NCBI GenBank assembly: GCA_023846275.1
Contig: JAIUJO010000140.1
Span: 1,277,236-1,341,235 of the forward strand
DNA from: Vanilla planifolia
Lineage: Eukaryota; Streptophyta; Magnoliopsida; Asparagales; Orchidaceae
Reading direction: 5' to 3'
DNA: 64,000 nt
The position numbers were made by a program, and so were the translations under genes. The notes under the pieces are model-generated. The model had not been told where the DNA came from, made no database searches, and saw nothing but the letters and a program-made list of their open reading frames with translations. Positions within the stretch are counted from its first letter, which is position 1, and each line of letters begins with the position of its first letter. Of this stretch, positions 56,274-64,000 are shown one piece after another.

Positions 56274-57482
56274 CAAAAGATAAATTATCGAAGTCGTGTA
56301 ATTATTGTCTTGTTGACAATAAATAATATTTAAAATAATCTAAATTATCAATTATATTTACTTTTTTTTAAAAAGTATGCTTACCATAAAAATATTAATA
56401 TATTCTAATATAAAAATCTTATTTACATAAAATTATGAAAACAAATTACACAAACTATTATTTTTGAAGGGGTTAACATTAATACATGAGATTTTTATTC
56501 AATAGATTATCATTCTTATAGATAAAAATTAAAATGATGTAAGAAAATGAATAACAAAAAATATAATTCCTATTCATATTATCTATTGAACTACATAATA
56601 TGAGAGGTTTCATAAATTTTATTAATTGATGGACAAAAAGGATAGGGAAGAAAGAAATGATCATTATGTGAAAGAAAGGGAAAGTTATTGATTGATAAGA
56701 GAAAAATAAAGTGAAATATAATAATACAAAACGATGAGAGATTAATTAGTGAAGGAAAAAAGAAAAAAGAGAACATAAAGGTGATAAAGAGAAAAAATAA
56801 AAAAATGAAAAAGAGAGAAATAATAAATTAAAAAAGAATAGGAGAGAGAGAGAAGTGAAGAAAAGTATTAAAAGATAAGAAATGAAAAGAAAAAAGATTA
56901 ATAATAGAGTGGAGAAAGAAGTCATAGAATATGATTGACATTAACATAAAGAGAAAAAACATAAGTAAAATAATTAAATAAAAGTTAGATCTTAATAATT
57001 AAACTTATAATATTTACAAAATATAATAATTTAATCTTATATAATATTTAATAATAACAAAAATATAAAATATAACTTTTTGTTTATTATTATTATAGAA
57101 TACTATAAATATTCAAAATCTATTTTGATTATTAATTTTATATTATTTTTTATATCTAATTTTCTCTAATGTAATATTTAAATATTTAAAAAATTTAATA
57201 CACAACATGTATATACCAATATAAATATAAATTAAATAAAATTTATTATATTTGATGTAATTTAATTTGCTAAATAGTTAACTAAATTAAAGTTATTATT
57301 TTATTATATTATATGTTGTCTCATATTTATAATTATATAAAATTGATAATAATTTTATGAGGTTATTTTTAAAAAATTATTGCAATGATGGTAATCATCA
57401 ACTATTATTTCAAATATTTTTTTTACATTATAATATGATTGAATTGTCAATAATTAAAAAAATGAATACTATAAAAATATAT
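56274..57482 (-). repeat. 5S-unit spacer 3 (segments B, purine tract, A)
   Basis: Reverse-complemented B (56,274-~56,600), a purine-rich tract (~56,630-56,960, with AGAGAGAGAGAAGTG near 56,845) and AT-rich A (~56,970-57,470). It has the same layout as spacers 1 and 2. Short - strand open frames here are AT-rich low complexity and not credible genes. Confidence 0.72.
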
Positions 57483-57600
57483 GTGCAACACTCTACGTTT
57501 AGAGAGTCGCCAATCCCAATACCACAATGACCCAAGCATGCTCAACATTAGAGTTTTAAGGAGATCCAATTGTAAAATGCTTGTGTGGTCGAACATATTT
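57483..57600 (-). pseudogene. 5S rRNA-like pseudogene, copy 4 (last on the - strand)
   Basis: On the - strand it reads GACCACACAAGCATTTTACA, ATTGGATCTCCTTAAAACTC, TAATGTTGAGCATGCTTGGG, TCATTGTGGTATTGGGATTG, GCGACTCTC and finally GTTGCAC. ATGCTTGGG and GGATC match plant 5S, while the C box is rearranged. It starts 1,329 bases after copy 3. Unlike copies 1-3, its right flank is not a reverse-complemented segment B. The + orientation pyrimidine tract begins straight away, so the array's orientation switches at its 5' end. Confidence 0.78.
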
Positions 57601-58223
57601 ATAAAAGAGAAACTAAAATATCATTTTTTTATTTCTTCATTCTTTATCTCTTTATTTTCTTAGACTGTCTTTATTATACAGCTCTTTTTTCTCATTCCCT
57701 GTTATTTATTTATTTTTATTGTCTTTATTTATTTTATGTTATTTTTTTTCTTTTTTTTCTTCCTTAAATCATCTCTCATCTCCCTCTGTTATTATTATCC
57801 TATCTATTTTTATCTTATTAATTTATGAATTTCTCTCTTATATAAATAGGTGTCTCCATCTCTTGTCTCATTTTTAACTCATTATTTAATAATATTTAAT
57901 AATGCTCATTTTGACATAGTCTATTATAAAATATTTTTATAAATTTATGTTTTGTTATTTATACTTATTATATAATTTAAATTTTTCTTTAAAGAGTGAT
58001 ATCATAATGAAATAAATTTATATTTATTAATATTAATATCATAAAAAATATTATTATGTAATTATTTATTTATTTTATATAAAAAATATTTATATCATAA
58101 TATTTTATGACTTGTATAAAAGCATAAAATTTATTTAAAAGTATATATGCTTGATAGTTTAGAAAATTTTAGAAACGATTCATTACCTTAAAAGATTTGT
58201 AGTACTTCTACTGTTTGTCTTTT
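57601..58223 (+). repeat. 5S-unit partial spacer in + orientation (pyrimidine tract and segment B)
   Basis: Begins at the orientation switch with TTTATTTCTTCATTCTTTAT and TCATCTCTCATCTCCCTCTG (pyrimidine tract to ~57,870). Then comes B with TTTATGACTTGTATAAAAGC, ATATATGCTTGATAGTTTAG and AACGATTCATTACC. It is the inverted partner of ~54,986-55,610. Segment A is absent at its left, so the switch junction lies within the unit. No gene seen. Confidence 0.78.
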
Positions 58224-58346
58224 GCATGAATGTGTAACCACATCAGTGTCATAGCACTCGATATCATTAAAACTCAGAAGCTAAGAATTGCTTAGAATAG
58301 CATAGTATTATGATGGATGTCCTCTCTTGATCTCCCTTTTTTGCAC
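58224..58346 (+). pseudogene. 5S rRNA-like pseudogene, copy 5 (first on the + strand)
   Basis: GTAACCACATCAGTGTCATA, GCACTCGATATCATTAAAAC, CTCAGAAGCTAAGAATTGCT, TAGTATTATGATGGATG and finally TTTTTTGCAC correspond in order to plant 5S. CTCAGAAGCTAAG is closer to the general eukaryotic form than plant GAAGTTAAG, but the rest follows the plant pattern, so I treat that as chance mutation. It lies head-to-head with copy 4 across ~620 bases. Confidence 0.78.
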
Positions 58347-58389
58347 ATCTTTTCACGGCATTCCCTTTTCAAATTATTGACCATTAATT

Positions 58390-59594
58390 TCTTTCTTCTT
58401 CTTTCTTCTTTTTTTCTTCTTTCTTCTTCTTCTTCTTCTTCTTCTTCGACTTCTTCTTTCTTCTTCTTCTTCTTATTCTTCTTCTTCTTCTACTTACTCT
58501 TCTTCTTCTTCTTCTTCTTCTTCTTCTTCTTTCCACTTCTTCTTTGTTCTTCTTCTTCTTCTTCTTCTTTCTTCTTCCCCTTCTTCTTTCTTCTTCTTCT
58601 TCTTCTTTGTCTTCTTCTTTCTTCTTTCTTCTTCATCCTCTTTCTTCTTCTTCTTTCTTCTTTTTTCTTCTTCTTCTTCTTTCTTCTTCTTCTTTGTTCT
58701 TCTTCTTCTTCTTCTTTTTCTTCTTCGTCTTCTTCTTTTTTCCTTCTTCTCCTTCATTCTTCTTCTAATTAATCTTTTTCTATCTTTTTCTTCTGCTTTC
58801 CTTTTTCTTTCTTCTTCATCTTCGTTCTTCTTCTTCTTTCCTCTTTTTTTTTTTTCTTCTTCTTTTTCTTCTTCTTCTTCTTCTTGTTGTTGTTTTTCTT
58901 GTAATTCTTCTTCTTCTTCTTCTTCTTCTTCTTCTTCTTCTTCTTCTTTCTTTTTCTTCTCCTTTTTTTTTTCTTTCTACCACTTCTTCTTGTTGTTTTT
59001 CATCATTCTTCTTCTTCTTCTTTCATGCTCTCCTTTCTTCTTCTTCTTTCTTTTCTTATTTTTTCTTCTTCCTTTTATTCTTCTTCTTCTTCTTCTTCTG
59101 CTTCTTCTTCTGCTTCTTCTTTCTCTTTCTTTTTTTCTCCTTCCTTCTTCTTCAACTTGTTCTTTTTCTTTTTTCTACCTCTTCCTTTTCTTCTTTCTTC
59201 TTCTTTCTTTTTTCTTCTTTCTTCTTCTTCTTCTTCTTTCTTCTTTCTTCTTCTTCTTCTTCTTCTTCATCTTTTCTTCTTTTTTCTTCTTCTTTCTTCG
59301 TACTTTTCCTTATTTCTTCTTCTTCTTCTTCATCATCTTCTTCTTCTTCTTTCTTCTTCTTTCTTCATAATTTTTCTTTTTTCTTCTTCATCTTCTCCTT
59401 CTTCTTCTTCTTCTCCTTCTTCTCCTCCTTTTTGTTCTTGTTTCTTCTTCTTGTACTTCTTGTTCTTGTTCTTTTTCTTCGTCCTTCTTCTTCATCGTCT
59501 TCTTTCTTCTTCCTATTTTTTTTCTTTCTTCTTTGTTCTTCTTTGTTCTACTTCTTTCTTCCTCCTTTTCTTTATTCTTCTTTTTTCTTCTTCT
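58390..59594. repeat. TTC-rich (GAA/TTC) array, ~1.2 kb
   Basis: An imperfect run of TTC, TTTC, TTCC and TTTTTC, almost pure pyrimidine on the + strand, with rare TTG, ATC or TAC interruptions. It starts ~45 bases downstream of 5S-like copy 5 and replaces most of segment A of that unit; a remnant resembling the end of A resumes at ~59,600. Open frames on + give Ser/Phe/Leu runs and on - give Lys/Arg/Glu runs, as expected of a triplet repeat, so they are rejected as genes. Mirror-symmetric homopurine-homopyrimidine tracts of this length can form intramolecular triplexes. Confidence 0.95.
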
Positions 59595-60317
59595 AATAAA
59601 ATAATAAACCTCTAATGGTTCATATATTTTTAAATAAATAAATATTATATGTGATTTATATTTTATATTTAATAAGAATTATGTGTTTTATTTTTAAAAT
59701 TTAACTTCTTTTAAAAATTTTTTTAGTTTTTTCTCTCTATCTTAATGTTTAACATATTCTCTCACATACTTCCTCTTATTATAAATATTCCATTTATTTG
59801 TCTCTTTATTCTCTATATTCTTCTTGGCCTATCTTTCTCCTCTATCATTCTTTATTTCTCATTTCTCTCTTTAACTATTTTATTTATTCTCTTTATCTCT
59901 TTTATATTCTCTCTTATCATTTTCTCTTTATTAAATTATCTTTCGTCTCTTTCTATTGTTATTTTCTTCTTTGTCTTACACTTATCAATCTATGATTTTT
60001 CTCTTTTTTAAAATAATTATCTCTATTTTTATTATCGCTTTTTAAAAATATAGATTCAATAAATTTAGAAAATCTCTTATCTATCATAGTTTAATATATT
60101 ATATTTATGAAAAAAATATATTTTATTACTAATGTTTTTAATATAATTTAATTTTTTAATTATAAGAATGATAATTTAATAAAAAAAATTATATTGTTTA
60201 ATATCTGCTTTATAAAAAAGATAGTTTATTTAAACTTTTTAATTTGATATATATAAAATATTATTATTGTAATACATAATGATTAAATATTTTCAAGACA
60301 AAAACCATACAACATTG

Positions 60318-60360
<43 letters not shown>
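59595..60360 (+). repeat. 5S-unit spacer in + orientation with ATT/AT microsatellite at its end
   Basis: Tail of segment A (to ~59,715), pyrimidine tract (~59,725-60,010, TCTCTTTATTCTCTATATTC and CTCTTATCATTTTCTCTTTA), then B (~60,050-60,300). The last part is an ATT run of about nine units (60,318-60,346) followed by an AT run reaching 60,361. The microsatellite occupies the place where the first bases of the next 5S-like copy should be. Confidence 0.75.
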
Positions 60361-60361
<1 letters not shown>

Positions 60362-60465
60362 ACCACCTTGGCATTATAGCACTATATCTAATTAGTACTC
60401 TAATATTAATCTTGCTTGGGGAAGAGGATTTTAAGATGAGTGACCTCTTGAGAGTATGATCACAC
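60361..60465 (+). pseudogene. 5S rRNA-like pseudogene, copy 6 (5' end lost to AT repeat)
   Basis: Starts at AACCACCTTGGCATTATAGC, equivalent to about position 12 of plant 5S, because the preceding bases are an AT microsatellite. It then shows GCACTATATCTAATTAGTAC, ATTAATCTTGCTTGGGGAAG, GATGAGTGACCTCTTGAGAG and CACAC. CTTGCTTGGG and GTGACCTC(T)TG are good plant 5S matches. Confidence 0.8.
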
Positions 60466-61708
60466 ATATTTTTTCATGGCATTTACTTTTTTAATTAATC
60501 ATAAATTATTATTGATCATGCTAATTTTAAAATTAATATGATTATAAATTATAATTTATAAATACCATTTTATAGTTACTTTTAATTAAATCTTTATAAC
60601 ATTTTATCAATTTCATGTAAAAATATATATGACTCATCATATGATATAATAAAATAATAACTTTAATATAGTTTAATATTGAGAAAAAGAACCTATAAAA
60701 AATATAATAAATTTAAATTAATTTAAGTCTATAATAGTATATATATGTTATGTTTAAAATATTGAGATATACTAATATTACTTTATAAAATAATAAAACT
60801 CTAAAATTAGATAATTAGTATTTAATATTATTCATTTTTAATAACTATACTACATCATAAAAAGATAATATATTAGAGTAATTATAATATTAGTTATTTT
60901 ATTAATTTTATAATTTAAATTATGATAATAATAATATTAAATAAATATTCAAGGTATTATTTTAATATTTGTAATATTCCAAAATATTAATAGACCTAAG
61001 ATAGTTTCTATATTTTTTTACTTTTATTTAATTTTTTCTCTCATTTTTTCTTTATTTCAATATCTCTAAAATTTACTAACTTTCTTCTCTCTTATTATGA
61101 TTCTTTTATCTATTTATTCATTTTTATCTCCTTATTTTCAAATTTGCCTCTTTCTTTTTATTCGTCTTTTTTCCTTATTTTTCTCTCTTTTTTATTTATT
61201 CTCTTTATCTCTTCTAAGTTTTCTCTTTTTGTTATCATTAAATTATCTCTCATCTCTCTCTATTATTATTCCATCTATTTTTCTTTTTTTAATCATTGAG
61301 TTTCTCTCTTTTAGAAAATAATTATATCCATCTTAATTATCTTTATTCCAATTAATCAATTAATAATATTTAAGAGATCTGTTATGTGATAAGGTCAAAT
61401 ATATAATTTGGTGATAAATATATATTTTATTATTTATATATGTTGCATAATTTAATTTTTTATGTATAAGGATGATAATATAATGGAAGGAATTATTATC
61501 TATTAATGTCAATGTTATCAAAAATGGTAGTTTATGTAATTTTTTAATTTATTTCGTATAATTAAAATATATATATCATAATATATTATGATATATATAA
61601 AAATTATAAATTTTAATTAAAGTTTATATGCTTAATAATTTAGAAAATTTTAAAAATAGAGCAATAGCTTTAAAAAATTATCATAATCCTTTAATTTTTA
61701 TGTTTTTC
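60466..61708 (+). repeat. Most complete 5S-unit spacer (A, pyrimidine tract, B)
   Basis: This is the reference layout for the array: A at ~60,466-61,010 (AT-rich; GATTATAAATTATAATTTAT, TAGTTTAATATTGAGAAAAA), a pyrimidine tract at ~61,015-61,320 (TTCTCTCTTATTATGATTCT, AAATTATCTCTCATCTCTCT), and B at ~61,325-61,708 (TTGCATAATTTAATTTTTTA, TTATATGCTTAATAATTTAG). Unit length from copy 6 to copy 7 is ~1,362 bases. Open frames in the pyrimidine tract are Leu/Phe/Ser low complexity. Confidence 0.78.
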
Positions 61709-61827
61709 ATGCTTGTGCGATTACATTAGCATTATAGCACTCGATACCGATAGAACTCCAAAGTTAAGCATTGTTAGACAAGAATAGTGTTAGTTGGGTG
61801 ACCTCTTGAAAACTCAAATTGTTACAC
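61709..61827 (+). pseudogene. 5S rRNA-like pseudogene, copy 7
   Basis: GCTTGTGCGATTACATTAGC, ATTATAGCACTCGATACCGA, AGAACTCCAAAGTTAAGCAT, TAGTTGGGTGACCTCTTGAA and GTTACAC follow plant 5S over the full ~119 nt. The A-box core AAGTTAAGC and the C-box core GGGTGACCTC are intact, while the segment between them (TTGTTAGACAAGAATAGTGT) is altered. It is one of the two best + strand copies. Confidence 0.84.
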
Positions 61828-62280
61828 ATATTGTTTCATAACATTTTTTTCTAATGAATAATAATAAATTTTTATAATAATATAATTTTAAAAAAATTTA
61901 TTGAAATTGATTACTTATCATTACATTTTTGTAAATAATTTTTAAAAATAACTTCGTAATATTATTGTTAATTTAATACAATAAAAATATGGCATATGAA
62001 TTGATATAATAAAATATTAACATTAATTAATATAATTAAAGAATGACAATATAATTAAAGAAATTCTTGTGTATTAATATCACCATTATCAAAAGTAATA
62101 GTTTAAGTAATTTTATTATTTATCTTATATAAATTAAATATTAATATTATAATATAGTTTGACATATTTAACAAGCATATAAAAAATTCTAGAAGTGCAT
62201 TTGTTCGTTAATTTTAAAACTTTTTAAATGCTTTATTATTTTCAAAATAATAATCACATAACTATGATTTTTTCTTTTTT
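61828..62280 (+). repeat. Shortened 5S-unit spacer (A and B joined, pyrimidine tract missing)
   Basis: Segment A sequence (TTCATAACATTTTT, TTCTAATGAATAATAATAAA) passes near 62,040 into B sequence (GAAATTCTTGTGTATTAATA, AAGTAATAGTTTAAGTAATT, CAAGCATATAAAAAATTC) with no pyrimidine tract between. The 5S-to-5S distance here is ~575 bases instead of ~1.3 kb, so ~0.7 kb was lost. No gene seen. Confidence 0.68.
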
Positions 62281-62402
62281 GCATGTAGTTGTGACCACAC
62301 GAGCATTATAACAGTTGATTCTAAATAATCTTAAAAGTTAAGAAAGCTTGGGCTAGAGTACTATTATGTTGTGCCTTATCTTGAGAAGTCCTCAAGTTGC
62401 AC
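62281..62402 (+). pseudogene. 5S rRNA-like pseudogene, copy 8 (best 3' end)
   Basis: GACCACACGAGCATTATAAC, TCTTAAAAGTTAAGAAAGCT, GCTTGGGCTAGAGTACTATT, TTGAGAAGTCCTCAAGTTGC and AC. The run GCTTGGGC(G)AGAGTA and the 3' part GAAGTCCTC..GTTGCAC are nearly plant consensus. The C box itself is damaged (GTGCCTTATCTTG instead of GGGTGACCTCCTG). Module Z copy R begins shortly after. Confidence 0.85.
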
Positions 62403-62840
62403 ATATTTCTTTCATAACACTTCTTTTTCTCATGAAAAATAATTAATTATAATAAGATATTTCGAGTGAGGTTCAGTAAGAAAGAGTTCAATTACCAAAA
62501 AACTATTTTTAGTAATTTTTAATAAAGTTTAGTCAGTATTTAATGTGATTTTCTATAATTTTTTATTTTGTTTTAGAAACATACTAAGTTTTTTAAAAGT
62601 CATGTAATTGAAAAATAAACACTAGCTAAAAATGTACACAATTGATTTTTTATATGGATTGGCTTATAAAAAAAGCTTATGTCCACCCGAAGACAAAACA
62701 AGACAAAAACAAAATAATATGAGCCTTTCGTTGAATGACGATGTTTGTTTGATTGCGAAAATGCAGCATTGGACGGTGCACATTAATCATGCAATTCTGT
62801 AATTCACGTTGATGAATAGTTTACTTCATTTTAATAGCAT
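62403..62840 (+). repeat. Module Z, copy R (inverted relative to L1 and L2), with distinct right tail
   Basis: TTCGAGTGAGGTTCAGTAAG, TTTTAGTAATTTTTAATAAA, ACATACTAAGTTTTTTAAAA, GGATTGGCTTATAAAAAAAG, CTTATGTCCACCCGAAGACA and ATGAGCCTTTCGTTGAATGA match L1/L2 reverse-complemented, in order. The rest, ~62,735-62,840 (GCGAAAATGCAGCATTGGAC, GGTGCACATTAATCATGCAA), was not found elsewhere in the window. Segment A of a 5S unit resumes at ~62,840, so Z appears inserted in A. Confidence 0.72.
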
Positions 62841-63534
62841 GTTGATTTTTTAAATTTAAATAATTATAAATTATAGATTATAAATCCTTTTTTGTATTTA
62901 CATATTAATAGAAAATATCTAATATTTTTAACAATTTTATGTAATAATAAATATTCACAAAATATGATAATAAAAATAAATTTTATTATAATTTAATATT
63001 GAGAAAAATACTTATTAAATACATAATAAATAAGTATTAATTTATATTTATAATAATATATAAATATTGTGTACAAAAGTTTTTAGATATAGTAATATTA
63101 AATTATTAAATATTAGAAATCAAAAATAAAAATATTAGTGTTAAATATTATTTATTTTTAATGCCTATATTACATCGAATAAAGGTAATATATGTGAATA
63201 ATTATAACATTTATTATCTAATTAATTTTTTAATTTCAAGTTTGAAAAAGAAAATTAAATTAATAGTCAAAATAATTTTCATATATTTGCAATATTTCGA
63301 AATAATAATTAATCTAAAATTGTTTTCATTCTTTTTATTACTAAATACTATATATGATTAATTTGTAATATTTAGTAAATATTATAAGTTTTATTATTAA
63401 AGTTTTAATTTTGTTTAATTTTTTCTATAAAATTTTTCTCTTTATCTTAATGTCTCAAATTCTCTCATTTTCTTCTCTCTCTTATTAGCATTCTTTTTAT
63501 CAAATTTTTCACTTTCTTTCCTCTTCTTTTTTCA
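62841..63534 (+). repeat. 5S-unit segment A and start of pyrimidine tract, resuming after module Z
   Basis: AAATAATTATAAATTATAGA, TATTACATCGAATAAAGGTA and TATAATTTAATATTGAGAAA parallel 60,500-60,900 in order (there TACTACATCATAAAAAGATA and TAGTTTAATATTGAGAAAAA). From ~63,420 the pyrimidine tract begins (TTTTTCTCTTTATCTTAATG) and passes into a TTC array. The + strand open frame at 63,161-63,361 is AT-rich and not a credible gene. Confidence 0.7.
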
Positions 63535-64000
63535 TCTTCTTTTTTTTCTTCTTTCTTCAACTTCTTCTTCTTCCCCTTATTCTTCTTCTTCTTCTTCTTC
63601 TTTCTTCTTCTTCTACTTTCTTAATCTTCTTCTCTTTTTTCTTCTTCTTTCTTCTCCCTGCTTTCATTTTCTCATTCTTCTTTCTTCTTTATCTTCTCCT
63701 TTTTCTTCTTCTTCTTCTTCTCCTTCTTTCTTCCAATTCTTCTTTCTTTTTCTTCTACTTTCTTCTTCTTCTTTCTTCTTCTAATTCTATTTTCTTTTTG
63801 ATCTTCTTTCTTCTTCCTCTTACTTCTTTTTCTACTTTTTTCTGCCTTCTTCTTCTTCTCCACTTCTTCTTCTTTCTTCTTTCTTCTTCTTCTTCTTCTT
63901 CTCCTTCTCCTTCTCCTCCTCCTTTCTTTCTCTTCTTCTTTTTTCTTCTTTAGTTTTCTTCTTTCTTTTTCTTCTTCTTTTTCTATATTCTTCTTCCTTT
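63535..64000. repeat. Second TTC-rich array, running off the window
   Basis: Imperfect TTC, TTTC and CTTCTC repeats with some CTCCTT, nearly pure pyrimidine on +, continuing to the last base. It starts inside the pyrimidine tract of the last 5S unit, so it looks like an expansion of that tract. The - strand open frame gives Lys/Glu/Arg runs only. Total length is unknown because it is cut by the window edge. Confidence 0.93.

Noticed and set aside
58317..59615. Ser/Phe/Leu-rich (+) and Lys/Arg/Glu-rich (-) open frames of 87-196 codons
   Set aside because: Direct translations of the TTC/GAA array in different frames. The charged and aromatic runs simply mirror triplet composition.
53598..62402. 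Cassandra-type TRIM retrotransposons, which carry 5S-like sequence in their LTRs
   Set aside because: Cassandra elements are under ~1 kb with paired short LTRs. Here the ~1.3 kb spacing is tandem-like, and no primer-binding site, polypurine tract or LTR ends were seen. It is not excluded, but not supported.
53598..62402. Active 5S rRNA genes
   Set aside because: Every copy has multiple substitutions in the A box, intermediate element or C box, copies differ strongly from each other, and a clean 120 nt consensus gene is absent.

Overview
This window looks like non-genic, repeat-dominated nuclear DNA from a land plant. I found no credible protein-coding gene, tRNA, intact rRNA gene or CRISPR array. 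The plant assignment rests on two things: eight decayed copies of a 5S rRNA-like sequence whose best-preserved segments follow the plant 5S consensus (for example AAGTTAAG..GCTTGGGC, GGATGGGTG.CCTCTTG, AGTCCTC..GTTGCAC), and a short sequence resembling the end of a plant Ty1-copia LTR. Species cannot be told from the sequence alone.

Part 1 (about 1-52,540) is a very long CA/TG-rich domain. It is mostly alternating purine-pyrimidine words built from CA, CATG, TGCA and CATATG. It falls in three polarity blocks: C/A-rich on the + strand at 1 to ~10,308, T/G-rich at ~10,309-32,845, and C/A-rich again at ~32,846-52,540. One ~518 bp non-CA/TG island at 12,743-13,260 interrupts the middle block. The domain is not plain microsatellite. 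Rare non-CA landmark words recur in colinear order and reveal long-range structure: a ~13.0-13.1 kb direct duplication (about 34.3-38.8 kb vs 47.3-51.9 kb), a ~1.1 kb tandem duplication at 32.9-34.7 kb, a ~4.65 kb direct repeat near the left end, and large inverted copies linking the middle block to both neighbours (28.7-31.6 kb vs 42.9-45.7 kb, and 8.2-8.35 kb vs 32.68-32.82 kb).

Part 2 (about 52,541-64,000) is AT-rich. It carries eight 5S-like pseudogenes, the first four on the - strand and the last four on the + strand, switching near 57,600. Each belongs to a unit of about 1.3 kb with a fixed order: 5S-like segment, AT-rich segment A, purine/pyrimidine tract, AT-rich segment B, next 5S-like segment. 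A separate ~350-450 bp module, called Z here, occurs twice at the left edge and once inverted at the right. Two TTC-rich arrays, ~1.2 kb at 58,390-59,594 and one running off the window at 63,535-64,000, have grown inside these units.

Nothing here works as a gene set. The interest is architectural: a megasatellite-like alternating-purine/pyrimidine domain with hidden segmental duplications and inversions, abutting a degenerate, orientation-switched 5S-derived array. All alignments were made by eye, so percent identities are not given, and block edges are accurate to about tens of bases unless a simple repeat defines them.
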